Notes: generated by a model from the sequence alone, not told the origin. 45,512 nt of DNA from Abiotrophia sp938010525 (GCF_938010525.1 NZ_CALLVK010000019.1:1-45512), one strand, 5' to 3'. Shown: positions 7,242-15,457, counted from the stretch's first letter. Program-made: numbers and translations.

Positions 7242-8111
7242 GTGTCACAACCAATTCAATGGTTTCCTGGCCATATGGCCAAGGCCAAACGTGAAGCCAA
7301 GGAAAAACTCAACCTTGTCGATATTGTCATTGAACTAGTCGACGCTCGCATTCCTGAATCCAGTCGCAATCCCTTGATTGACGAAATTGTAGGCAATAAG
7401 CCCCGCATCATGGTCCTCAACAAGGCGGACTTAGCTGATTCTGTCAAGACCCAGGCCTGGATTAATTATTATCAAAGTCAAGGTATTCATGCCTTAGCTA
7501 TCGATGCTCAGCACGGTAAAGGTCTCAAACAACTTGAGAAGCAGTGTCAGGCACTTATGTCAGATTACTTTGCCAAACAAGCTGCAAAAGGGGTCAAGCC
7601 GCGTGCCATTCGCCTCATGATTCTGGGTATCCCTAACGTAGGTAAATCCACTTTAATCAATCGCTTTGTGGGTAAGAACCAGGCCATTACCGGGAATAAG
7701 CCAGGGGTAACCAAGGCGCAACGTTGGCTAAAAGTAGGGCGTAACTTCGAGTTACTGGATACTCCAGGGATTCTGTGGCCTAAGTTTGATGACCCTTTAG
7801 TGGGCAAAAAATTGGCTTTAACCGGTGCCATCAAAGACCAACTGGTCCATATGGATGATTTGGCCCTTTATCTATTAGAATTAGTCTTGGCCAATCATTC
7901 AGATATGCTTAAGCAGCGTTACCGCGTGACTGAGCAAGAGTGCCAACTGCCCTTAGTAGAACTACTTTTAGTTATTACCAAGCGACTGGGCTTTAAAGAG
8001 GATTATGACCAGGCGTCTACAAAATTAGTAATCGATTATCGTCAGCACCAATTAGGTAGTTTGACCTTGGATCAAGTACCTTTGGATGTTTCTACTGTAG
8101 GTGAAAATTAA
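7242..8111 (+). CDS. rbgA: Ribosome biogenesis GTPase RbgA (YlqF)
   Basis: The 289-residue protein begins IQWFPGHMAKAKREA, the RbgA signature, and shows circularly permuted GTPase motifs: G4 VLNKADL (residues about 58-64), G1 GIPNVGKSTLINR (about 127-139), G3 DTPGILWPK (about 172-180). The C-terminal domain contacts rRNA. RbgA acts late in 50S subunit assembly. The start is a GTG with AGGAGG nine bases upstream. It is 23 bases after lepB and overlaps rnhB by one base (TAATG), as in the conserved Bacillus order rbgA-rnhB. Confidence 0.95.
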   Translation: MSQPIQWFPGHMAKAKREAKEKLNLVDIVIELVDARIPESSRNPLIDEIVGNKPRIMVLNKADLADSVKTQAWINYYQSQGIHALAIDAQHGKGLKQLEKQCQALMSDYFAKQAAKGVKPRAIRLMILGIPNVGKSTLINRFVGKNQAITGNKPGVTKAQRWLKVGRNFELLDTPGILWPKFDDPLVGKKLALTGAIKDQLVHMDDLALYLLELVLANHSDMLKQRYRVTEQECQLPLVELLLVITKRLGFKEDYDQASTKLVIDYRQHQLGSLTLDQVPLDVSTVGEN

Positions 8112-8899
8112 TGGCTAAGTTAACTGTTAGTCAAATTAAGCAAGCCTTGCTAGAGGTAAACGATAGATCTCATGAATTTTTAGTGACGCTGGCCAATGAT
8201 GAGCGCAAAAGTGTCCAAAAATTGCTTGAACAATGCCACAAACGTATACAAAATCAAGAGTTAGTTTATCAAGAACACCAAAAAAGACTCAATCATGAAA
8301 TAGCTGCCTATGAGGCTGGCTATCAAGTGATTGCGGGTTTAGATGAGGTAGGGCGTGGTCCTCTGGCTGGTCCAGTTGTGGTAGCAGCAGTTGTCCTACC
8401 TAGAGATTGCCAGAATTTACTAGTCGGGGTAACAGACTCTAAGCAACTGTCACATGCTAAACGCCTTGAATTCGCCCGCCAAATCCGCGAAGTTGCCCTT
8501 GATCTTAAAATTGTGGCCATTCCTCCGGCCATTATTGACCGGGACAATATCTATCAAGCCACTCGCCAGGGCATGAAGGCTGCTGTTGAAGCCCTAAATG
8601 TAAAACCTGATTATTTGCTGTTAGATGCCATTAATATTGATTCTGATTTGCCACAAGAGTCCTTGGTCAAAGGCGATCAACGTTCCTTATCCATTGCGGC
8701 GGCTTCTATTATCGCCAAGGTATATCGAGATGAGTTAATGGTCCAATACAGCAAGACTTACCCAGAGTTTGGTTTTGACCGGAATATGGGCTATGGGACT
8801 AAGGAGCACTTAGATGCCTTAGATAGAGTAGGTTATACTCCTATTCATCGCCGGTCTTTTGAACCGGTTAAGTCCATGTACAAAGCATATGAATCTTAA
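8111..8899 (+). CDS. rnhB: Ribonuclease HII
   Basis: The 262-residue protein has an N-terminal helical extension (about 70 residues), followed by the RNase HII core with GLDEVGRGPLAGPVVVAAVV, carrying the first catalytic Asp and Glu, the DSKQLSHAKR box, and the LLLDAINI and AAASIIAKVYRDELM motifs with the remaining acidic residues. GYGTKEHL and HRRSF are also typical. It removes ribonucleotides and RNA primers from DNA. The length and long N-terminus agree with Firmicute rnhB. It is the last gene of the operon and ends six bases before a strong terminator. Confidence 0.95.
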   Translation: MAKLTVSQIKQALLEVNDRSHEFLVTLANDERKSVQKLLEQCHKRIQNQELVYQEHQKRLNHEIAAYEAGYQVIAGLDEVGRGPLAGPVVVAAVVLPRDCQNLLVGVTDSKQLSHAKRLEFARQIREVALDLKIVAIPPAIIDRDNIYQATRQGMKAAVEALNVKPDYLLLDAINIDSDLPQESLVKGDQRSLSIAAASIIAKVYRDELMVQYSKTYPEFGFDRNMGYGTKEHLDALDRVGYTPIHRRSFEPVKSMYKAYES

Positions 8900-8904
8900 A
8901 ATTC

Positions 8905-8932
8905 AATCGGTTCCGACAAGGAACCGATTTTT
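8905..8932 (+). terminator. Intrinsic terminator after rnhB
   Basis: AATCGGTTCC pairs perfectly with GGAACCGATT around GACAA, followed by a short T-run. It closes the yozE-rnhB operon. Confidence 0.92.
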
Positions 8933-8954
8933 CTATAGAGAATACAAGATAGGC

Positions 8955-8983
8955 TTGACAAAACCCTTAGACATTTGTAGAAT
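8955..8983 (+). promoter_or_regulatory. Promoter of the blaI-like/M56 pair with possible BlaI operator
   Basis: TTGACA, 17 bases, TAGAAT: a strong sigma-A promoter. The spacer and -10 contain GACATTTGTAG, which resembles the TACA-TGTA core bound by BlaI/MecI repressors. The promoter call is firm; the operator is suggestive only. Confidence 0.75.
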
Positions 8984-9026
8984 TAAAGTGAGAAAGATTG
9001 ATTTTATCATACGAAAGGAGATTTCT

Positions 9027-9407
9027 ATGGCAGCAAAAATTAAACGACTAGCTGATGGCGAATTTACCATTTTGAAGGCCATCTGGCAATTGCCACAGCC
9101 CACTACTTCTGCCCAGATTATTGAATATCTAGGTGAAGACAACCATTGGAAGCCACAAACCTTGCTCACGGTCTTAGCTCGCTTAACCGAAAAGGGCTAC
9201 CTTAATAGCGAACGAGTGGGGCGTGAACGCCATTATACGGCACTCGTTTCGGAAGCAGATTATCTCGAGGTAGAGGCCTCTGACTTCTTAAATCGTTACA
9301 AGGGTCACTCTCTCAGTGGTTTCATCAATAACTTGTTCCGCTCAAATTCCTTGACTGATTCTGACATGGACGAATTGCGTGATCTGCTTAATCAGCATAA
9401 ATCCTAG
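9027..9407 (+). CDS. BlaI/MecI/CopY family transcriptional repressor
   Basis: The 126-residue winged-helix protein has LADGEFTILKAIWQLPQPTT at its start and KPQTLLTVLARLTEKGYLNS with a wing RVGRERHYTALV, the typical BlaI pattern. The C-terminal half, SLSGFINNLFRSNSLTDSDM, is the dimer/cleavage part. Such repressors dimerise and are usually inactivated by proteolysis triggered by a BlaR1-type membrane partner, which is encoded next. The start is the ATG at 9027 after GAAAGGAG; a longer in-frame reading from 8859 overlaps rnhB, the terminator and the promoter and is rejected. No beta-lactamase or copper ATPase gene is nearby, so the regulon is unknown. Confidence 0.9.
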   Translation: MAAKIKRLADGEFTILKAIWQLPQPTTSAQIIEYLGEDNHWKPQTLLTVLARLTEKGYLNSERVGRERHYTALVSEADYLEVEASDFLNRYKGHSLSGFINNLFRSNSLTDSDMDELRDLLNQHKS

Positions 9408-9422
9408 TGAGGAGGGGACTAG

Positions 9423-10853
9423 ATGCAAGATTTACTCTTTAACTTTTTTTTGACTAGCTTGTCAGTTTCTTGCTTAATCCCACTTGTCAGTATTTGTTTT
9501 ATGCTCTTCAAGAATCGACTTTCAGTCCGGAGTAAATATTATATCTGGATTGGGGTTATCCTGAGTCTCTTGTTACCATTTAGACCAGCCTTTAGTTTAG
9601 GCTTAATTGAGGTGCAGCCACCCGCACCATTACTCCCGACCTCAGCTCCGACTCATTTAGGGTCGACACCATTAGAAGCTTCAGGAGCACCAGTGCCAAC
9701 TCCTACATGGTCCTTTAACATTTTGCATGCTATCTTGTTGGTCTGGCTGTTAGGTGTCTTGATTTGTCTTGGACGTCAGCTCTATAGTTACATCAAGTTC
9801 CAGACCATGCTCAAACGATGGGGCGACCCTGTTGAAGATTTAGCCATCTGGGAAAACTTAGCTGAGATGCAAGCTCTTGTGGGTGTAAAACGCGAAATTG
9901 GGCTAATTTATTGCCCTTTGGTGCACAGTCCTCTCTTATTTGGCTTCAGAAAACCAACCATTGTGCTTCCTGAGCTTGACTATACAGAGGAAGAATTTAG
10001 TTTAATTTTCCATCATGAATTAGTCCACTATAAGCACGGAGATGTTTATGTTAGTCTCTTAGCCATGTTTATTAAGAGCCTCTACTGGTACAACCCATTG
10101 GTTCGTTTCGCAAGCAAAGAGTTGTTGGAAGCAGGGGAAATGTACTGTGATGCTACCGTATTAGCCCAACAAGATGTTAGCTATCGCATCTTCTATGGTG
10201 AGACAATTCTGACCATGATTGACCGAAGCAAGAAAAACCAAGTAGCTTTAACCACTTGCTTCTATTCCAATCGTTTCAATTTGAAGCGACGCATATTAGC
10301 CATTATGGATAATCGCTATCCAATTCGCTTCTTATCCGTTTTGGTCATTCTAGGAGTGACTACTTTAGTCTTACTATCACGTTCTGTCTTTGTGATGGCA
10401 CAACCACCTGCTAATCAGGTGACAGATAGTCAGATAAGCGAGCTCAGAGTTTCCAGCAATCAAGCCAGAGATTATGCCTTAGCAGAGGTGGGCTTGACAT
10501 TGGATCAAGTCCAAGCCTTAGAAATAGAACTGTCTCAGGACCGCTATTTTGTCGCTTTTCAATATCAAAATACCGTTTATCAGTACCAAATTAGTGTGAT
10601 AGATGGGCAAATTTTACGAGTTCATGAGACCAACCAAGTTTTAGTCTCGAATGCTCAACCAAGTGAGAGTCTCGCAAGTTCTGAACATATAGCTAGTCAA
10701 GCTTCTAATGCAGAGTCATCACAGGCACCATCAGTATTTAGACCTTTACTCAATGTGCAGTCCATCTTGAAAGATAGCGATGACGATGAATCTGATGACA
10801 AAGATGACGTGGATGATCCATATGATCCAGACGACCCAGATGTAGATGATTAA
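9423..10853 (+). CDS. BlaR1-like M56 family membrane metallopeptidase with PepSY-like and acidic C-terminal regions
   Basis: The 476-residue protein has about four membrane helices (near residues 5-28, 38-55, 97-117 and 300-325) and a cytoplasmic zinc-protease domain with FHHELVHYKHGD (HELVH at 198-202) and KELLEAGEMYCDATVL, the later Glu region. This is the BlaR1/MecR1 protease module. In place of a penicillin-binding sensor, the extracellular part (about 340-407) looks like a PepSY-type fold (QARDYALAEVGLT, YQYQISVIDGQILRVHETN), followed by a Ser/Ala linker and a tail of about 25 residues that is mostly Asp, ending DDPYDPDDPDVDD. It starts 16 bases after the repressor, with GAGGAGG. It probably senses something at the surface, perhaps a cation or envelope stress, and inactivates the adjacent BlaI-like repressor; that role is inference. 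Confidence 0.85.
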   Translation: MQDLLFNFFLTSLSVSCLIPLVSICFMLFKNRLSVRSKYYIWIGVILSLLLPFRPAFSLGLIEVQPPAPLLPTSAPTHLGSTPLEASGAPVPTPTWSFNILHAILLVWLLGVLICLGRQLYSYIKFQTMLKRWGDPVEDLAIWENLAEMQALVGVKREIGLIYCPLVHSPLLFGFRKPTIVLPELDYTEEEFSLIFHHELVHYKHGDVYVSLLAMFIKSLYWYNPLVRFASKELLEAGEMYCDATVLAQQDVSYRIFYGETILTMIDRSKKNQVALTTCFYSNRFNLKRRILAIMDNRYPIRFLSVLVILGVTTLVLLSRSVFVMAQPPANQVTDSQISELRVSSNQARDYALAEVGLTLDQVQALEIELSQDRYFVAFQYQNTVYQYQISVIDGQILRVHETNQVLVSNAQPSESLASSEHIASQASNAESSQAPSVFRPLLNVQSILKDSDDDESDDKDDVDDPYDPDDPDVDD

Positions 10854-10871
10854 TAAACATGTATAGATTTG

Positions 10872-10912
10872 AAGTCTAACGAGAGACGATAGAGCTCTCG
10901 TTAGACTTTTTA
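10872..10912 (+). terminator. Intrinsic terminator after the M56 peptidase gene
   Basis: A 14-bp perfect stem (AAGTCTAACGAGAG with CTCTCGTTAGACTT) and T-run lie 19 bases after the stop codon. Confidence 0.93.
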
Positions 10913-11061
10913 TATGAAGTTTTTCAAGTATAACAATCACATGACAAAAGTAGGAACTACTTAAATCGCAAAATCTACATATATAGAAGATGGTTATAAA
11001 CGACAGCTGTAGTATATCTATTAGCTCCTAGAGAGCTTATCTTTATCACTTATCAGTTTAT

Positions 11062-11718
11062 GTGGCTAATGAAGCCAATGCAAAGCCTGAAATGCTAATG
11101 ATGTCATTGGTAGTCGCCTTAATAACTGGCCTCTGGTTGGCTTGGGTCTATAAGTACAAGACGCTCTATACAAAGGATTTCGTTATAACTTTGGCTCTCT
11201 TGCCAACCATTATAGCCATGATGATCTTCTTAGTGAATGGTAATTTGGGTACCAGTGTGGCGGTGGCCGGGACCTTTAGTCTCATTCGCTTCCGTTCTGC
11301 AGCAGGGGGTGCCAAAGAGATGCTAGTTATCTTCATGGCGACTGCTATCGGTTTAGCTTGTGGGATGGGCTATGTCTTCCTAGCCTTGGTCTTTACCCTT
11401 GTCTTGACCTGTCTGCTCTTGATTTTGGAGCATGTCAATTTTGCTAATACAAGCCAATCCCGTCGTTATCTTACTGTGAAAATTTCGGCTGATCAAGATT
11501 ATGATTTGCTCTTTGAGGGTATTTTTGAAGCGCTTTGTCAGTCTGTAGAACTAGCCTCCATTTCTTTTGAAGATGGCGATTCCTTGCTTAAGTTAGACTA
11601 TATCATAGAACTTAAGCGTGAGATTAGCGACCATGCCTTTATTAATCAATTCCAGGCTTACAATACTTTAGCTAAAGTTAGCTTGAGTAAGGTAGCCAAG
11701 AAAAAGAAGACACTTTAG
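11062..11718 (+). CDS. DUF4956 family membrane protein, 5' end uncertain
   Basis: The protein has three to four N-terminal membrane helices, the DUF4956 core NGNLGTSVAVAGTFSLIRFR followed by SAAGGAKEMLVIFMATAIGLACG, and a soluble alpha/beta C-terminus. The family has no proven role; members often sit beside VTC-type polyphosphate polymerase and CotH genes, none of which is here. The start is doubtful. The frame opens at 11032 after a TAG; the first usable codon is the GTG at 11062, then ATG at 11092, and neither has a visible ribosome site. Homologues, as I recall them, carry some residues before the first helix. The gene may have lost its 5' end or be poorly translated. The body of the gene is intact. 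Confidence 0.72.
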   Translation: MANEANAKPEMLMMSLVVALITGLWLAWVYKYKTLYTKDFVITLALLPTIIAMMIFLVNGNLGTSVAVAGTFSLIRFRSAAGGAKEMLVIFMATAIGLACGMGYVFLALVFTLVLTCLLLILEHVNFANTSQSRRYLTVKISADQDYDLLFEGIFEALCQSVELASISFEDGDSLLKLDYIIELKREISDHAFINQFQAYNTLAKVSLSKVAKKKKTL

Positions 11719-11725
11719 ACAGCCC

Positions 11726-11760
11726 TTAAGCCAGCAGATTTATCTAGTCTGCTGGCTTAA
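11726..11760 (+). terminator. Strong hairpin after the DUF4956 gene, no T-run
   Basis: A 13-bp perfect stem (TTAAGCCAGCAGA with TCTGCTGGCTTAA) starts 7 bases after the stop. The sequence after it, CTATACTTAC, has no U-tract, so termination would be partial or the hairpin protects the 3' end. Confidence 0.6.
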
Positions 11761-11781
11761 CTATACTTACTTGACAGTTTG

Positions 11782-11810
11782 TTGAAAACGCTTTATGATA
11801 GTTGTATAAT
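11782..11810 (+). promoter_or_regulatory. Promoter of the small winged-helix-like gene, with cre-like overlap
   Basis: TTGAAA, 17 bases, TATAAT. The -35 overlaps TGAAAACGCTTTAT (11783-11796), which matches 12 of 14 positions of a CcpA cre consensus. The promoter is convincing; the cre is tentative. A leader of about 95 bases follows. Confidence 0.65.
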
Positions 11811-11908
11811 CTATTTTAAAGCGAGGGTTTATTTGGCGAAGAAATGCTCATGAGTTAACAAAATGAGTGGTAGGATGCCTGATTTATTCATCAGAAAGGG
11901 AGAGTGTT

Positions 11909-12187
11909 ATGAGACCAAGAAAATCTCTAGTGTGGGACTTACTTTTAGCGCTTGATCGTCAGCTGCCCGGTCATTTCGAATTGGAAAACCTATTAGACTT
12001 TGTAGATGCACATTCATATAGCCAAGACCAGGTGATTTCAGCTTTAGAATACCTTAAGCACGAAGGCTATTTGTCAGGTCTTATTCTCTATGATGACCAA
12101 GGACAGCCATATCACTTCATTATTGATGGAATTTCCCGTCAAGGGCTTGACTTGCTAGATAGCTTATCTAAAGAAGGTAGCATATAA
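11909..12187 (+). CDS. Small winged-helix-like protein of unknown function
   Basis: The 92-residue protein begins MRPRKSLVWDLLLALDRQLP and continues with a helix-turn-helix-like pattern (ELENLLDFVDAHSYSQDQVI, SALEYLKHEGYLSGLILYDD) and a C-terminal ISRQGLDLLDSLSKEG, similar in layout to small Firmicute proteins of the YjcQ/DUF2513 kind that have a winged-helix fold. I do not recognise an exact family. The start ATG follows AAAGGGAGAG; the frame extends to 11867 without a ribosome site. The gene has its own promoter and its own terminator, so it is a single-gene unit. Confidence 0.7.
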   Translation: MRPRKSLVWDLLLALDRQLPGHFELENLLDFVDAHSYSQDQVISALEYLKHEGYLSGLILYDDQGQPYHFIIDGISRQGLDLLDSLSKEGSI

Positions 12188-12210
12188 GATCTTTAACTAG
12201 AATAAGGGGG

Positions 12211-12234
12211 ACTGGGATTCAATCCCAGTTTTTT
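12211..12234 (+). terminator. Intrinsic terminator after the winged-helix-like gene
   Basis: ACTGGGAT pairs with ATCCCAGT around a three-base loop, followed by six Ts. Confidence 0.9.
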
Positions 12235-12341
12235 CTTATATATGCTTTTCTTACTATTTATATAGTCTTGTAACTTTTTATCTTTTAAAGACGTGTTTTA
12301 TTCTCCTTTTTGCCTATATATAGTATGAAGGGGGAATCTTG

Positions 12342-13250
12342 ATGGATTTTTCGATGAAGGAACAACTCATTCTTTTAAGCCTTGAAGGTGCTAACTATCG
12401 TGAGATTTGGTATTACCTTAAGCATGCCATTAATAGAGCTTGTCATCGTCATGCACTTAGCCTTGTAGACTGTCAGGCCATGCTGATAGAAGTCCAGAAA
12501 GAAGAAGGCATATTAGAAAATCCAGGCTTCCATTTTTATCTGGATGACCAAAGCTATCTGCGAGTCAAGGATTTGGCTAAGCGTACGCTTATGATTGGAG
12601 AGCCTACTTATCCTAGGGCTTGGTTAGAGATTCCTAAGCCTCCCTTACTAATCTATTATCAGGGGCATATTGAATGGCTACAAGAGCCACTAATTTCCAT
12701 TGTTGGGACTCGAGCCATAAGTCTCCAAGGCCAAAAAGATGCGAATTCTCTAACTCAAGCCTTATGTCATTCAGGCTATGTCTGTGTCTCAGGGATGGCC
12801 TTGGGAGTAGATGCTATAGTTCATCGAACAGCTCTTAATACCCCTGGCGGCAAAACCATTGCCATCTTACCAGCTGGTTTTGGCACCTGTTATCCACGAA
12901 GTCATACAAGCCTTATGGCTGAATTAGGGCAATCCCACTTGCTCTTGTCAGAGTATTTGCCTCATATAGGAATCAAAAAACATCATTTTATTATGCGTAA
13001 TCGATTGGTGGCGGGGATTGCGCCAGCACTGGTGGTTGTGGAAGCAGCCTTGAAGAGCGGGAGTCTCATCACAGCTAATTTTGCCCTACAGTATAATCGA
13101 GAGATTTATGTCTGTCCAGGACATTTGAGTGAGACCAATTCAGCCGGATGTAATCAGTTAATTGAAGCGGGAGCTAATGCCATTTATAGTCTGCCAGATT
13201 TCTTGGGAGAGCTGGAAACTCTCTATCGTCTCCAAGCAATAAAGAATTAA
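12342..13250 (+). CDS. dprA: DNA-processing protein DprA (Smf)
   Basis: The 302-residue protein has a short N-terminal helical region and the DprA Rossmann-like domain: ISIVGTRAISLQGQKDA, VSGMALGVDAIVHRTALNTP, GGKTIAILPAGFGTCYPRSH, LSEYLPHIGIKKHHFIMRNR, VVEAALKSGSLITANFAL and REIYVCPGHL. It binds incoming single-stranded DNA and loads RecA in natural transformation. The ATG at 12342 follows AAGGGGGAA; a TTG directly before it is possible. No competence-type cin-box is obvious upstream. Its position before topA matches the smf-topA order of Bacillus. Confidence 0.93.
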   Translation: MDFSMKEQLILLSLEGANYREIWYYLKHAINRACHRHALSLVDCQAMLIEVQKEEGILENPGFHFYLDDQSYLRVKDLAKRTLMIGEPTYPRAWLEIPKPPLLIYYQGHIEWLQEPLISIVGTRAISLQGQKDANSLTQALCHSGYVCVSGMALGVDAIVHRTALNTPGGKTIAILPAGFGTCYPRSHTSLMAELGQSHLLLSEYLPHIGIKKHHFIMRNRLVAGIAPALVVVEAALKSGSLITANFALQYNREIYVCPGHLSETNSAGCNQLIEAGANAIYSLPDFLGELETLYRLQAIKN

Positions 13251-13255
13251 AAGTG

Positions 13256-13284
13256 TTGACAAGCGATCCGGTTTCGTCTAAGAT
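13256..13284 (+). promoter_or_regulatory. Promoter of topA
   Basis: TTGACA, 17 bases, TAAGAT, five bases after the dprA stop codon; it gives topA its own start with a leader of about 50 bases. Confidence 0.75.
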
Positions 13285-13341
13285 TGATACGATTTACATT
13301 GAAGCAAGCCCCCTTGCTCGAGAAAGGGATGTGTCGATCAG

Positions 13342-15402
13342 GTGACTTATAAATATCTGGTGATTGTCGAATCACCGACAAAAGCAAAAACTATTGATAA
13401 ATACTTGGGTAAGAACTATAAAGTAGTAGCCAGCAAAGGACACTTGCGTGATTTGCCTAAAAGTAAAATGGGTGTGGACATCGACAACCATTTTGAACCT
13501 AGCTACATTAACATTCGTGGTCGCGGAGATACCATTAAAGAACTGCGTAAATACGCCAAAAAGGCTGAAAAAGTCTACCTAGCAGCCGACCCGGACCGCG
13601 AAGGGGAAGCCATTGCTTGGCATCTTTCACACATTCTTGGGTTGGATCCTAATGACAAGAATCGCGTGGTCTTTAACGAAATTACCAAGGATTCTGTTAA
13701 GGAGGCCTTCAAGCATCCACGTGCCATTGACCAAGAGTTGGTCGATGCTCAACAGGCGCGTCGTATCTTGGACCGGGTAGTAGGTTATTCTATTTCACCT
13801 ATATTATGGAAGAAAGTTAAAAAAGGCCTATCTGCTGGTCGGGTACAGTCGACGGCATTGAAACTGATTATTGACCGTGAAATGGAAATTCGCAACTTCA
13901 AACCAGAAGAGTATTGGGATATTCCGACAACCTTCCTTAAGAGCAAAAGCAAGTTTCAGGCTGATTTTTATGCATTAGATGGCAAAAAGCGTGAACTTAA
14001 GAGTCATGAGGATGTCCAAACCGTGATGAAACGCATTGATCAAAAGGCCCCATTCAAGGTGGATGAGATTGAGGAGAAGGAGCGTCGTCGCAAGTCTCAA
14101 GCGCCATTTACAACTTCAACCCTACAACAAGAAGCGTCTAATCGTCTTGGCTTCCGTACTAGCAAGACCATGATGGTTGCTCAGCAGCTCTATGAAGGGA
14201 TAAGCATTGGCCGCAACACCGTCGGTTTGATTACCTATATGCGTACGGATTCAACCCGCATTGCGCCAAGTGCTCGTCAAGCGGCCCTGGATTATATTGA
14301 TGAGACCTTTGGATCTGAATACCTTGGACCTGGAAAAGTAGTTCGTAATGGTCAAAGTGCACAAGATGCCCATGAAGCTATTCGTCCATCTAATGTGACA
14401 CTTACTCCAGAGTCCATCCAAGCATCCTTAACTAAGGACCAATATAGACTCTATAATTTGATCTGGTCCCGTTTTGTGGCTAGTCAGATGGCAGATGCAG
14501 TCTACGATACCATTCGTTGTGACTTAAGTCAGAATGGCGCAAGCTTCCGTGCAAATGGTTCTAAGATTAAATTTCCTGGTTTCCTTAAGGTTTATCCATC
14601 TCAAGGGACTAAGGATAACTTCCTGCCAGACTTAAAAGTTGGAGAAGCAGTCAAGGTGGCGGATATGAATCCAAGTCAGCACTTTACCCAACCACCTGCT
14701 CGTTACAACGAAGCCTCCCTGGTTAAGGTCTTAGAAGAAAAGGGGATTGGCCGTCCATCTACCTATTCACCAACTATTGAAACCTTGCGCAAACGTTACT
14801 ATGTCAAAATGGTAGCTAAGCGGTTTGAACCAACTGAACTAGGCGAGATTGTCAATAATCTCATGACGAGTTATTTCCCTAATATCGTGAATACCGAGTT
14901 TACGGCTGGCTTAGAAACGGAACTGGATGCCATTGAAGAAGGCAAGTTCCAGTGGGTACAAGTCCTAGAATCCTTCTATGAAGGCTTTAAAGGCAATTTA
15001 ACCAAGGCCGAAGAAGAAGTTGCTAAGATTGATATCAAGGATGAGCCTGCTGGGTTTGCCTGTCCTGAATGTGGCCACGATATGGTCATTAAGATTGGCC
15101 GTTTTGGTAAGTTCTATGCTTGCAGCAACTTTCCGGATTGCCGCCATACAGAAGCTATCGTCAAAACCATTGGCGTGACCTGTCCGCAGTGTCATCAGGG
15201 CCAAGTGGTCGAACGCCAATCCAAGAAGAATCGTCTCTTCTTTGGTTGTAATCGATATCCTGACTGTGACTTTGTCTCTTGGGATAAGCCGGTTGGTCGC
15301 GACTGCCCAGTCTGCCAACACTATCTAGTAGAAAAAACAAGTCGCAAGGGCAAACAAGTTGCTTGCAGTCACTGTGACTATCAAGAAGACATTCAAAAGT
15401 AA
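13342..15402 (+). CDS. topA: DNA topoisomerase I
   Basis: The 686-residue type IA topoisomerase opens with the Toprim motif YLVIVESPTKAKTIDKYLG, continues with AADPDREGEAIAWHL, the active-site region VGLITYMRTDSTRIAPSA with its catalytic Tyr, and HEAIRPS. Three C-terminal zinc-ribbon repeats follow (CPECGHDM...CSNFPDC, CPQCHQGQ...CNRYPDC, CPVCQHYL...CSHCDY), residues about 575-680; the last lacks the usual Phe-Pro-Asp spacing. It relaxes negative supercoils. The start is a GTG; the nearest purine-rich site (GAAAGGGATG) is a little far, about 11 bases away. The gene is complete and is followed by a terminator. Confidence 0.95.
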   Translation: MTYKYLVIVESPTKAKTIDKYLGKNYKVVASKGHLRDLPKSKMGVDIDNHFEPSYINIRGRGDTIKELRKYAKKAEKVYLAADPDREGEAIAWHLSHILGLDPNDKNRVVFNEITKDSVKEAFKHPRAIDQELVDAQQARRILDRVVGYSISPILWKKVKKGLSAGRVQSTALKLIIDREMEIRNFKPEEYWDIPTTFLKSKSKFQADFYALDGKKRELKSHEDVQTVMKRIDQKAPFKVDEIEEKERRRKSQAPFTTSTLQQEASNRLGFRTSKTMMVAQQLYEGISIGRNTVGLITYMRTDSTRIAPSARQAALDYIDETFGSEYLGPGKVVRNGQSAQDAHEAIRPSNVTLTPESIQASLTKDQYRLYNLIWSRFVASQMADAVYDTIRCDLSQNGASFRANGSKIKFPGFLKVYPSQGTKDNFLPDLKVGEAVKVADMNPSQHFTQPPARYNEASLVKVLEEKGIGRPSTYSPTIETLRKRYYVKMVAKRFEPTELGEIVNNLMTSYFPNIVNTEFTAGLETELDAIEEGKFQWVQVLESFYEGFKGNLTKAEEEVAKIDIKDEPAGFACPECGHDMVIKIGRFGKFYACSNFPDCRHTEAIVKTIGVTCPQCHQGQVVERQSKKNRLFFGCNRYPDCDFVSWDKPVGRDCPVCQHYLVEKTSRKGKQVACSHCDYQEDIQK

Positions 15403-15422
15403 GTAAGTCCCTTGCCGGCATG

Positions 15423-15457
15423 AAAGAGATTAAACCGTGGTTTAATCTCTTTTTGTT
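15423..15457 (+). terminator. Intrinsic terminator after topA
   Basis: A nearly continuous 14-bp inverted repeat (AAAGAGATTAAACC with GGTTTAATCTCTTT) is followed by a T-rich run. Confidence 0.9.

Noticed and set aside
8859..9026. Longer BlaI-like protein starting inside rnhB
   Set aside because: The extension covers the rnhB end, a terminator and a strong promoter; the family start and ribosome site are at 9027.
9423..10853. True beta-lactam sensor BlaR1 with a resistance gene nearby
   Set aside because: The C-terminus has no penicillin-binding motifs and no beta-lactamase or PBP2a-like gene is in the window.
12236..12341. Competence (ComX/cin-box) promoter before dprA
   Set aside because: No TACGAATA-like box was found; only an AT-rich stretch and a small ACTAT/ATAGT palindrome.
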